From positions 1 to 10,806 of the forward strand of contig DASSLR010000006.1 in NCBI GenBank assembly GCA_035689345.1: a DNA stretch of 10,806 nt, read 5' to 3'. Below the pieces are notes generated by a model. The model made no database searches. It was not told the origin of the DNA and saw only the letters and a program-made list of their open reading frames with translations. Shown one piece after another: positions 5,771-10,806 of the stretch. Each line of letters starts with the position of its first letter. The stretch's first letter is position 1. Made by a program: the position numbers and the translations under genes. Source of the DNA: CF-118 sp035689345 (GTDB lineage Bacteria; Chloroflexota; Dormibacteria; Dormibacterales; Dormibacteraceae).

Positions 5771-6348
5771 CCCGGCCGCTTCTGCGGGTAGACGGTCTCG
5801 CCGTTCGCCAACATTTCGACGAACTGCTGGATGCGGCGCGCGCGTGTCTCCGGCCGTTTCGCGTCGTGGATCCGATAGAGCACGGCGTACCGGTTGCGCG
5901 AGCTGAGGACCTGGAACATCGCTTTCGCTCTCGGCCGCTTCGCGAGTGCGGCAACGAGGTCGTCCGGAACATCGATTGTGCCCGGGCCGGCGTAAGCCGC
6001 GGCCCAGCGCCCGTCGGCTTTCGCCCGCTCCATCTCCGCGAGGCCGGCCGGTTGCATGCGCCTCTCCTTGACCAGCCGCTCGGCGATCTCCATGTTGCGC
6101 TTTGACCACTTGCTGCGCTTCCGCCGCGGCGTCCACCGCTGGAGCCGCGTGGTCGCGTCGCGCCCGCGGGCCTGGCCGTCGATCCAGCCGTGACACAGCG
6201 CTTCTTCCAGGGCTTCGTCGTAGGTCAGGCGGGTCGGCGTGGTGGTGCCCTTCTTCGCCAGCACGACCCACACGCCGTCCCACTGCGCGTGATTGGCGCG
6301 GAGCCATTTGCGCCAGGCGGTCACGTCCTTGACGAGGAGCTCGTCCAT
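5767..6348 (-). CDS. YdeI/OmdA-family protein
   Basis: A 193-residue soluble, basic protein of the YdeI/OmpD-associated family. Characteristic stretches are the N-terminal WRKWLRANH, LTYDEALEEALCHGWIDG (41-58), the basic RWTPRRKRSKWSKRN (71-85) and the C-terminal VLSSRNRYAVLYRIHDAKRPETRARRI region. The last is the helix-rich OmdA domain, whose biochemical function is not established; links to peptide resistance and stress have been suggested for homologues. ATG 6348 was chosen. An in-frame ATG at 6393 would only add residues coded by the palindromic G/C repeat at 6350-6390. GGTGGGGG just before the ATG, the only Shine-Dalgarno-like sequence, is itself part of that repeat. The stop overlaps the amidohydrolase stop (CTAG at 5767-5770). 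Confidence 0.85.
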   Translation of the reverse strand: MDELLVKDVTAWRKWLRANHAQWDGVWVVLAKKGTTTPTRLTYDEALEEALCHGWIDGQARGRDATTRLQRWTPRRKRSKWSKRNMEIAERLVKERRMQPAGLAEMERAKADGRWAAAYAGPGTIDVPDDLVAALAKRPRAKAMFQVLSSRNRYAVLYRIHDAKRPETRARRIQQFVEMLANGETVYPQKRPG

Positions 6349-6349
6349 C

Positions 6350-6390
6350 GGCCCCCACCCTAACCCTCCCCCGCAAGCGGGGGAGGGGGA
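6350..6390. repeat. palindromic G/C-rich intergenic repeat
   Basis: CCCTCCCCCGC (6364-6374) and GCGGGGGAGGG (6377-6387) are perfect 11-bp arms around AA, flanked on the left by a C-rich CCCCCACCCTAA tract. This composition and layout is that of a type of dispersed intergenic repeat seen in many GC-rich bacterial genomes. It lies between the YdeI-family start codon and the ArsR promoter. It could act as a terminator or insulator, or be inserted repeat DNA. There is no T-run directly after either arm. Confidence 0.6.
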
Positions 6391-6400
6391 CAACGCATTG

Positions 6401-6436
6401 TTGACAAGACATATATCGTTGCAGTAATATGTCTTG
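6401..6436 (+). promoter_or_regulatory. promoter and overlapping operator of the ArsR operon
   Basis: A perfect -35 TTGACA (6401-6406) is followed after 18 bp by TAATAT (6425-6430), an A/T-rich island in GC-rich DNA. A perfect 10-bp inverted repeat, CAAGACATAT (6405-6414) and ATATGTCTTG (6427-6436), has its arms overlapping the end of the -35 and most of the -10. A dimeric winged-helix repressor bound there would exclude RNA polymerase, so this is the likely autoregulatory operator of the ArsR-family gene. Transcription should start near 6437, one base before the ATG at 6438, so the mRNA is predicted to be leaderless. Confidence 0.75.
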
Positions 6437-6437
6437 C

Positions 6438-6776
6438 ATGCCCGACGTGTTTCAGATCCTGGCCGACCCCACCCGGCGCCGTATCGTCGATGCGCTCCGG
6501 ACTGGGGAGCGCTCGGTCAACGAGCTCGTGCAGGTCGTCGACATCGGGCAACCCGGCGTCTCCCGGCAGCTGCAGATCCTCGAGGACGCCGATTTCGTGG
6601 TCGTCCGGCCGGAAGGCCGGCGGCGCATCTACTCCCTGAAGCCGGATCGCTTTCGCGAGCTGTCCGAATGGGTCACGGGGTACCGGGCCATCTGGGAGAG
6701 CAGGCTCGACAGGCTGGCCGCCGAGCTCGATCGGCGGGAGAAGAAGAGAATCAGACCAAAGGAGAAAAGGCCATGA
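6438..6776 (+). CDS. ArsR-family winged-helix repressor
   Basis: A 112-residue DNA-binding regulator. MPDVFQILADPTRRRIVDAL is the classic N-terminus of ArsR proteins paired with SRPBCC genes. The helix-turn-helix spans about 25-53 (SVNELVQ to PGVSRQLQILEDADFV), and a basic wing follows at about 57-66 (RPEGRRRIYSL). The basic C-terminus ends EKKRIRPKEKRP. It contains no cysteine, so the ArsR/SmtB metal sites are absent. It should sense something other than thiophilic metals or act as a simple autorepressor. ATG 6438 is preferred over ATG 6429, because the latter lies inside the -10 element. The stop overlaps the next gene by four bases (ATGA). It probably binds the inverted repeat at 6405-6436. 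Confidence 0.9.
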   Translation: MPDVFQILADPTRRRIVDALRTGERSVNELVQVVDIGQPGVSRQLQILEDADFVVVRPEGRRRIYSLKPDRFRELSEWVTGYRAIWESRLDRLAAELDRREKKRIRPKEKRP

Positions 6777-7267
6777 CGACGACGGCGGTTTCGACACAGA
6801 TCCGGCCGTGCATCGTGTTCAACGACCGCTGCGAGGAGGCGGTCAAGTTCTACGTCTCGCTGTTCCCGAACTCGAAGATCACGAACCTCATGCTCAGCGA
6901 GGGCGATGGGGCGTTCGCGAAGGGCAAGGTGATGAACGCCACCTTCGAGATCGGCGGGCGCGAATACCTCGCGTTCGACGGCGGACCCACGTTCAACTTC
7001 AGCGAAGGCATCTCGCTCATGGTCACGTGCGAGACGCAGGCCGAGGTCGACCGCTACTGGTCGGCGCTCATCGCCAACGGCGGCGAGGAAGGCCCGTGCG
7101 GCTGGCTGAAGGACCGGTTCGGGATGTCGTGGCAGATCGTGCCCAACGTGCTCGGTCAGATGCTCACGGACTCGAAGTCCGGCGACTCCGGAGCGGCCTT
7201 GCAGGCGATGCTGAAGATGAAGAAGCTCGACATCGCCGAGCTGCAGCGCGCGTATCGCGGCCGCTGA
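6773..7267 (+). CDS. PhnB-like VOC-fold protein
   Basis: A 164-residue protein of the PhnB / 3-demethylubiquinone-9 methyltransferase-like branch of the VOC superfamily (PF06983). Despite the Pfam name these are not methyltransferases. Recognisable stretches are IRPCIVFNDRCEEAVKFYVSLFPNSKI (10-36), NATFEIGGREYLAFDGGP (55-72) and CGWLKDRFGMSWQIVP (109-124), followed by a helical C-terminus ending in LQRAYRGR. It is translationally coupled to the repressor gene (ATGA overlap) and has a good ribosome-binding site, AAAGGAG, 8 nt upstream. The SRPBCC gene starts 4 nt after its stop. The ligand is unknown; its place in the operon suggests that it and the SRPBCC protein handle the same small hydrophobic molecule. 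Confidence 0.9.
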   Translation: MTTTAVSTQIRPCIVFNDRCEEAVKFYVSLFPNSKITNLMLSEGDGAFAKGKVMNATFEIGGREYLAFDGGPTFNFSEGISLMVTCETQAEVDRYWSALIANGGEEGPCGWLKDRFGMSWQIVPNVLGQMLTDSKSGDSGAALQAMLKMKKLDIAELQRAYRGR

Positions 7268-7271
7268 GCGA

Positions 7272-7748
7272 TTGGCATCGACCCGTCCGAAGCTCACGCT
7301 CGAGCGGACGTTCAGGGCTCCCATCCAACGGGTGTGGGAGCTCTGGACGACCAGGGCCGGCATCGAGGCGTGGTGGGGGCCTGACGGTTTTTCCGTCGAG
7401 GTCCGCTCGCTGGATCTCCGCCCCGGCGGCAGTCTCGACTACACGATGAGCGCGGTGGCGCCCGAGCAGGTCGACTACATGAAGAAGGCAGGCATGCCGT
7501 TGACGACGCAGCACTCGCTCAGCTTCACGGAGGTGACCCCTCCCCACCGCCTCGCCTACACGACGCGCGCGGACTTCATCCCCGACGTCGAGCCGTACGT
7601 CATCGAAACCGTGCTCGAGCTGGAAGAGGTCGAAGGCAGGACGAGGCTCGTGCTCACTTTCGACCGCATGCACGACGACAGGTGGACCCAGTTGGCGACC
7701 ATAGGACACGAGAGCGAGCTCGACCGGCTCGCGAGGCTCCTGGGCTAG
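7272..7748 (+). CDS. SRPBCC/AHSA1-family lipid- or aromatic-binding protein
   Basis: A 158-residue START-like helix-grip protein (AHSA1 group, PF08327). Markers are LTLERTFRAPIQRVWELWT (8-26), EAWWGPDGFSVEV (32-44) and DLRPGGSLDYTM (48-59). The long C-terminal helix is preceded by TFDRMHDDRWTQLATIGHESELDRLARLLG. These proteins form a deep hydrophobic pocket; the ligand is unknown here. The start is TTG 7272, 4 nt after the VOC stop; no ATG or GTG occurs nearby that keeps the N-terminal strand, and the Shine-Dalgarno is weak, so translation is probably coupled. It is the last gene of the ArsR-controlled operon. Its TAG stop shares CTAG (7745-7748) with the stop of the opposing glycosidase gene. 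Confidence 0.88.
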   Translation: MASTRPKLTLERTFRAPIQRVWELWTTRAGIEAWWGPDGFSVEVRSLDLRPGGSLDYTMSAVAPEQVDYMKKAGMPLTTQHSLSFTEVTPPHRLAYTTRADFIPDVEPYVIETVLELEEVEGRTRLVLTFDRMHDDRWTQLATIGHESELDRLARLLG

Positions 7749-9070
7749 ACGCCGGCGGGCCTGAGGGCCGAGACCACGAACATCACGACTCCGTGGGGTT
7801 CGACGTGCGCGGTAATAGGCCCACCGGTCTGCGAGATCGTCCCGTCCCAGAGATTGAGCACCGCCCACTGGGGCGCCTTCCCGGCGCCGACCTGCTCGAC
7901 GGTGGTCGAGATGGTCACGCCCCGGTTCGTCTCATTGAAGAGGACGACCGCGCGATCGCCGTTGGCGAGCGGCTTGGTCAGGACCCAGTGGCCGCCGGAG
8001 CTCGCCACCGGGTAGCCCTGGCGGCCGAGCGGATCCTGGTCGACGGCGATCACGTCCTGGTTGGTCAGGATGGCGCGCGTGGCGGGCGACATGCCGACGA
8101 GGTCGTTGCCGGCGATGAGCGGCGCGGCCATCTCCGCCCACAGGCTGAACTGCGCCTGGTACTCGGTGGTGGTCATGCCGCCGTTGCCGACCTCGAGCAT
8201 GTCCGGGTCGTTCCAGCCGCCAGGCCCCGCGAACGCGTGATGGTCCACGTTGGCCTTGAACTGGGAGGTGACGCTCCACCAGTGGTCGCGGCTGTCCTGA
8301 GTCGTGCGCCACATGTGGGCCATGCCGCGCGCCCAGATCCACGGGTCGTCGTTCATCGGGTCGTTCACATCGAAGAGCATCTGTCGATTGGTGCTCTCGA
8401 TCGCTGTCGCCATCTCCTGCGCGAGGAGCTCGCTCACCTGCCTGTGAGTCATGTTCGGGTAAGCCCAAAACGGGATGTAGCACCAGTCGAATTTCACGTA
8501 GTCGACATTCCACGCCGCGAAGGTCGCGGCATCCTCCCTGTAGTGCCCGTAGCTGCCGGCGCTGGTCTTGGCGCAGTTGGTGGAGCCCGCGCTGGCGTAG
8601 ATGCCGAAATGCAGCCCGAGCGCGTGCACGTAGTCGGCCACGGGCTTGATACCGTGCGGGAACTTGCCTGGGTCGGGCTGCAGCAGCCCGTTGGCATCAC
8701 GCTGCATTAGGTCCCATCCACCGTCGAGGTTCACGTACGCGTAACCGGCGGCCTTCATGCCCGAGGTGACTAGAGCCTGGGCCTCAGCCTCGACGGTCGC
8801 CTCGGTGACGGTGCGGGCGAAGTGGTTGAAGCCGTTCCAGCCCATGGGCGGGGTGGGCGCGAGCCGTCCGGTGATGGGCATGGTGAACGGCCACTCGCCT
8901 GATGCCAGCACGCTCTGACCGTTGTTGATGCGGATCGCGTCCACCGCGGCGCTGCGCAGAGACGGGGCCCAGGCCGGCCCGAGCAGGCCAACGAGGACGA
9001 GGGTTGCTCCACTGACGATGCCCATCCAGCGGGGTAGGTGAGACATCACCCTCGAGTGGATGTGCCTCAT
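7745..9070 (-). CDS. secreted GH27 alpha-galactosidase-type glycosidase
   Basis: A 441-residue exported glycoside hydrolase. The N-terminus has basic residues, a hydrophobic core (about 17-30, GIVSGATLVLVGLL) and a PAWA end, so it is a likely Sec signal peptide. The GH27 catalytic barrel starts at PPMGWNGFNHF (74-84) and continues with YVNLDGGWD and GLHFGIYASAG. YVKFDWC (191-197) carries the nucleophile D195. MWRTTQD (253-259) probably carries the acid/base D259, by alignment with human alpha-galactosidase A. GGWNDPDMLEVGN and AVDQDPLGRQGY follow, then a C-terminal beta domain. Activity is alpha-galactosidase or alpha-N-acetylgalactosaminidase; the sequence does not decide. A strong GGAGGT (9085-9090) is unusually far (14 nt) from ATG 9070, and ATG 9046 is the alternative start. 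Monocistronic. Confidence 0.9.
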   Translation of the reverse strand: MRHIHSRVMSHLPRWMGIVSGATLVLVGLLGPAWAPSLRSAAVDAIRINNGQSVLASGEWPFTMPITGRLAPTPPMGWNGFNHFARTVTEATVEAEAQALVTSGMKAAGYAYVNLDGGWDLMQRDANGLLQPDPGKFPHGIKPVADYVHALGLHFGIYASAGSTNCAKTSAGSYGHYREDAATFAAWNVDYVKFDWCYIPFWAYPNMTHRQVSELLAQEMATAIESTNRQMLFDVNDPMNDDPWIWARGMAHMWRTTQDSRDHWWSVTSQFKANVDHHAFAGPGGWNDPDMLEVGNGGMTTTEYQAQFSLWAEMAAPLIAGNDLVGMSPATRAILTNQDVIAVDQDPLGRQGYPVASSGGHWVLTKPLANGDRAVVLFNETNRGVTISTTVEQVGAGKAPQWAVLNLWDGTISQTGGPITAHVEPHGVVMFVVSALRPAGV

Positions 9071-9116
9071 CGTTTGCTAGATCGACCTCCCGCTACGGAA
9101 CCCGACGGCTCGCTCG

Positions 9117-9122
9117 ATTATA
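9117..9122 (-). promoter_or_regulatory. -10 element of the glycosidase gene
   Basis: A perfect TATAAT on the minus strand, in otherwise GC-rich DNA, 46 bp upstream of the ATG at 9070. No recognisable -35 lies at 16-18 bp, so an activator may be needed. The divergent spacer 9071-9187 also holds the 8-bp palindrome GACCGGTC (9146-9153). A TTTAAT (9168-9173) could be the -10 of the iron-sulfur gene, again leaving only a very short leader. Confidence 0.4.
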
Positions 9123-9187
9123 TGAACGCCTGAGCGGGCCGACTAGACCGGTCCTGGCAAGAGCACGTTTAATAGACCAGAGCCGCG

Positions 9188-9703
9188 ATGCGCAAGGTCT
9201 ACCGGGGCAAGAACATCGAGGTCAGCTTCGACCTCGACCAGTGCGTGCACATCGGCGAGTGCCTGCGCGGCGCGCCCGGCGTGTTCAAGCTGAACCGCCG
9301 GCCCTGGGTCCTGCCCGACGAGGCCGGCGCCGACGACGTGGCCGGCGTGGTGCTGCGCTGCCCCAGTGGCGCGCTGCAGTTCCGGCGCCTCGACGGCGGG
9401 CCCGAGGAGGAGCACGTCGGCACGACCGTGACGCCCGTGCTCAACGGTCCGCTGCTGGTCGTCGGCCGCATCGAGGTGACGCGCGAGGACCGGACCGTCG
9501 AGGTCATGCCGCGCGCGACGCTGTGCCGCTGCGGCTACTCGACCCACAAGCCCTTCTGCGACAACGAGCACCTGAAGATCGGCTTCAAGGCGCCCGGTAC
9601 GCCGATGAAGATCCACCTCTCCCCCGTGCGGCCGCGAGTCGATCAGCCGATCGCCAAATCGAGCGACCCACGGGGCTCAGGGGTCGGAGAGCACGCCGTC
9701 TAG
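9188..9703 (+). CDS. Fer4_19-type ferredoxin domain fused to a CDGSH iron-sulfur domain
   Basis: A 171-residue two-domain iron-sulfur protein. Residues 11-65 form a divergent 4Fe-4S mono-cluster domain (PF06902) with C19, C25 and C58, the last in the typical CPSGAL context, plus the RPWVLPD signature. Residues 108-133 form a CDGSH-type (PF09360) 2Fe-2S domain with ligands C113, C115, C124 and H128 in LCRCGYSTHKPFCDNEH; the eponymous CDGSH reads CDNEH here. The ligand set is complete in the three-Cys, one-His pattern. The probable role is cytosolic electron transfer or cluster handling; no partner is encoded next door. The start is ATG 9188, without a clear Shine-Dalgarno and 14 nt after a TTTAAT, so the leader is probably very short. 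The disordered tail (about 145-171) overlaps the opposing TOPRIM gene by 27 nt. Confidence 0.88.
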   Translation: MRKVYRGKNIEVSFDLDQCVHIGECLRGAPGVFKLNRRPWVLPDEAGADDVAGVVLRCPSGALQFRRLDGGPEEEHVGTTVTPVLNGPLLVVGRIEVTREDRTVEVMPRATLCRCGYSTHKPFCDNEHLKIGFKAPGTPMKIHLSPVRPRVDQPIAKSSDPRGSGVGEHAV

Positions 9704-10174
9704 AGGCTTCGGCACCTCGTCGAGGTCCAGCGCTTCGACCATCGCCTTCGCGTAGAGGGCCTTCCTGCCTGCCTTCGAGCTGATGAAGCGGCGCAGCTGC
9801 TGCAGCCGCGTCCGGCCTCGCTGCGCGGGCTGCTTCTGCAGGCTGCGGAACGACCGGATCTCGCCCTGCGCCTCGATGACTTTCTCGAACCCGTCCAGGC
9901 CGAGCGCTCGGATGAGCTCGTCCTCCAGGTCCGAGTGGCAGACGTACACGTCGATGCCGAAACGCCGGAACACGTCCTCCTGGCCCGCGTCGACAAGGCC
10001 GGCGACCTTCACATCGGCGCCGTCGAGGCCGGCGATGAACCGGCGGATCGCGTGCGCCCCGCCGATGGCGACGATCTGTACGCCTTCGGCCTTCAGGTCG
10101 CGGCCGCGGCGCCTGGCCAGGGTTTCCAGGGCGACGCGGTCGCTGTCGCCCTCGACGATCACCACGCGCGGCAT
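9677..10174 (-). CDS. small stand-alone TOPRIM-domain protein (OLD-nuclease-like)
   Basis: A 165-residue protein that is essentially a single TOPRIM fold. It opens with VVIVEGDSDRVALETLA (4-20), carrying the catalytic glutamate position E8, then VAIGGAHAIRRF (35-46), then GLVDAGQED (59-67). This last is where OLD-family TOPRIM domains carry D-x-D; here only D62 is kept and the second position is G64. SDLEDELIRALG (81-92) is the element that follows in OLD-family nucleases. A helical, basic C-terminus ends the protein. There is no ATPase domain. ATG 10174 was chosen because it starts exactly at the conserved strand; GGTGGA lies about 9 nt upstream. The gene overlaps the end of the ATL gene by 16 nt, implying coupled translation. 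Possible roles are nucleic-acid cleavage or binding; activity is unproven given the altered D-x-D. Confidence 0.72.
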   Translation of the reverse strand: MPRVVIVEGDSDRVALETLARRRGRDLKAEGVQIVAIGGAHAIRRFIAGLDGADVKVAGLVDAGQEDVFRRFGIDVYVCHSDLEDELIRALGLDGFEKVIEAQGEIRSFRSLQKQPAQRGRTRLQQLRRFISSKAGRKALYAKAMVEALDLDEVPKPLDGVLSDP

Positions 10175-10446
10175 CGCTTCATGTCCACCCTGTCGCCGCG
10201 TAGGGCGACGCCTTCTTTGACCAGCAGGTCGCGCTGGCGTCTGCCCTTCGGGATGCTGCCGTCGGCGTGCACGACTCGCTGCCACGGCACCTTCTCGTCA
10301 GTCGTCGCGAGCACGAGGCCCACGAGGCGCGGCGCAGCGGGGTCGATGCGTCCGTAGCTCTGGACGCGGCCCTTCGGGATGCGGCGGATCGTGGCGATGA
10401 TCATCGCCACGCGGTCGGCGTGGCTACTAGCTGCGCGCGGGGGCAT
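10159..10446 (-). CDS. alkyltransferase-like (ATL) DNA-damage sensor, MGMT family
   Basis: A 95-residue protein of the O6-alkylguanine-DNA alkyltransferase DNA-binding domain. IRRIPKGRVQSYGRI (20-34) contains the conserved tyrosine (Y31), and APRLVG (38-43) supplies the arginine finger (R40). The active-site PCHR is replaced by PWQR (54-57). A tryptophan in place of the acceptor cysteine is the mark of ATL proteins, which bind O6-alkylguanine without repairing it and flag it for nucleotide excision repair. The loop between Y31 and R40 is about five residues shorter than in typical members. ATG 10446 keeps the first helix (HADRVAMIIATI); ATG 10404 would delete half of it. It overlaps the Hsp70-like gene by 20 nt and the TOPRIM gene by 16 nt. 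Confidence 0.85.
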   Translation of the reverse strand: MPPRAASSHADRVAMIIATIRRIPKGRVQSYGRIDPAAPRLVGLVLATTDEKVPWQRVVHADGSIPKGRRQRDLLVKEGVALRGDRVDMKRCRAW

Positions 10447-10806
10447 GAGACCACACCTGCTGCGCGCGCACGCCGAGGCCGTGCACGACGGCGGTGAACG
10501 CGTCGCGCTGCTCGAGCCGCGAGGCGCCGAACATCTCCGCGAGGTCGTTGCGAAACGCGGGGATCTGTCCTGAGCCGCCCGTGACGAGGACGCGGTCGAC
10601 GTCCGTTGCGGCGACACCGCCCTCCGTCATCGCGGCGGCGATGGTCTGCTTCACGGTGTCCAGCTCGGGCCGGATCATCGACTCGAAGGCGGACCGCCTG
10701 ATGGGCACGTCCAGGCCGAGTGGCGCGTACGTGAGGCTCGTCACGTCGGCGTCGGACAGCTCGATCTTGGCCGTCTCGATCGCGCGGTAGAAGTCGTACG
10801 CGTGCC
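10427..10806 (-). CDS. Hsp70/DnaK-family ATPase, C-terminal part of the nucleotide-binding domain (partial)
   Basis: The frame is open to the right edge and ends at 10427, showing the last 125 or so residues. ETAKIELSD and IRRSAFESMIRPELDTVKQTI are the conserved lobe II region of Hsp70. DVDRVLVTGGSGQIPAFRNDL is the adenosine-binding signature (family VVLTGGSSRIP), and the AVVHGLGVRA helix follows. The protein stops directly after the nucleotide-binding domain, with no substrate-binding beta domain. It is therefore a YegD-like actin-fold chaperone relative rather than canonical DnaK. It is the first visible gene of a minus-strand cluster with ATL and TOPRIM genes downstream, overlapping the ATL start by 20 nt. 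The upstream portion lies outside the window. Confidence 0.85.
   Translation of the reverse strand, partial: HAYDFYRAIETAKIELSDADVTSLTYAPLGLDVPIRRSAFESMIRPELDTVKQTIAAAMTEGGVAATDVDRVLVTGGSGQIPAFRNDLAEMFGASRLEQRDAFTAVVHGLGVRAQQVWSHAPARS

Noticed and set aside
6349..6393. N-terminal extension of the YdeI-family protein to ATG 6393
   Set aside because: The extra residues are encoded by the palindromic repeat and match nothing in the family; MDELL at 6348 fits the usual start.
6429..6437. ATG 6429 as the start of the ArsR gene
   Set aside because: It lies in the -10 hexamer, so it would not be in the transcript; ATG 6438 aligns with family N-termini.
4430..6439. Minus-strand open frame of about 669 codons
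   Set aside because: Antisense to the amidohydrolase and out of frame with the YdeI-family gene; rich in R, H, D and A as expected of a GC-rich shadow frame.
10159..10446. Inactivated alkyltransferase pseudogene because the PCHR cysteine is missing
   Set aside because: Tryptophan at that position with the DNA-binding tyrosine and arginine finger retained is the normal pattern of functional ATL proteins.

Overview
The window is GC-rich, densely packed bacterial chromosome. The gene content is ordinary housekeeping and accessory metabolism. Starts of the GTG/TTG type are frequent, gene ends overlap, and at least two promoters lie so close to the start codon that the mRNAs should be nearly leaderless. 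This fits a soil-type Terrabacteria lineage (actinobacteria or a Dormibacterota/Chloroflexota-like group), but the sequence alone does not fix the taxonomy. I see no CRISPR array, rRNA, tRNA, prophage or insertion sequence.

Left part (1-3600): the 3' end of an unrecognised gene (+) runs to 337. A hairpin-bearing spacer follows, then a two-TM-type potassium channel with a long cytosolic tail (-, 496-1584). Divergent from it is a DsbA/FrnE-family thiol oxidoreductase (+, 1607-2236). Its first active-site cysteine is encoded by an in-frame UGA, so the redox motif reads U-P-W-C. A stem-loop with a GGUC apical loop begins at the right distance downstream to be a bacterial SECIS. This probable selenoprotein is the main discovery in the window; a conventional gene caller would truncate it or call it broken. 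Nicotinate phosphoribosyltransferase (pncB, -) converges on it.

Middle (3600-7750): a spacer with two copies of a palindromic repeat and a strong hairpin precedes a VOC-fold protein (-). Next is a translationally coupled NIPSNAP-family / metal-dependent amidohydrolase pair (+). A YdeI/OmdA-family protein (-) follows, then a palindromic G/C-rich repeat. An ArsR-family repressor, a PhnB-like VOC protein and an SRPBCC/AHSA1 protein form a compact operon (+). The operon promoter (TTGACA/TAATAT) is overlaid by a perfect 10-bp inverted repeat, which points to autorepression.

Right part (7745-10806): a secreted GH27 alpha-galactosidase-type glycosidase (-), a ferredoxin-like plus CDGSH two-domain iron-sulfur protein (+), and a minus-strand cluster with overlapping ends. 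That cluster runs Hsp70/DnaK-like ATPase (partial), then an alkyltransferase-like (ATL) DNA-damage sensor, then a small stand-alone TOPRIM protein. Convergent gene pairs here repeatedly end on top of each other, twice sharing one CTAG palindrome as the TAG stop of both strands.
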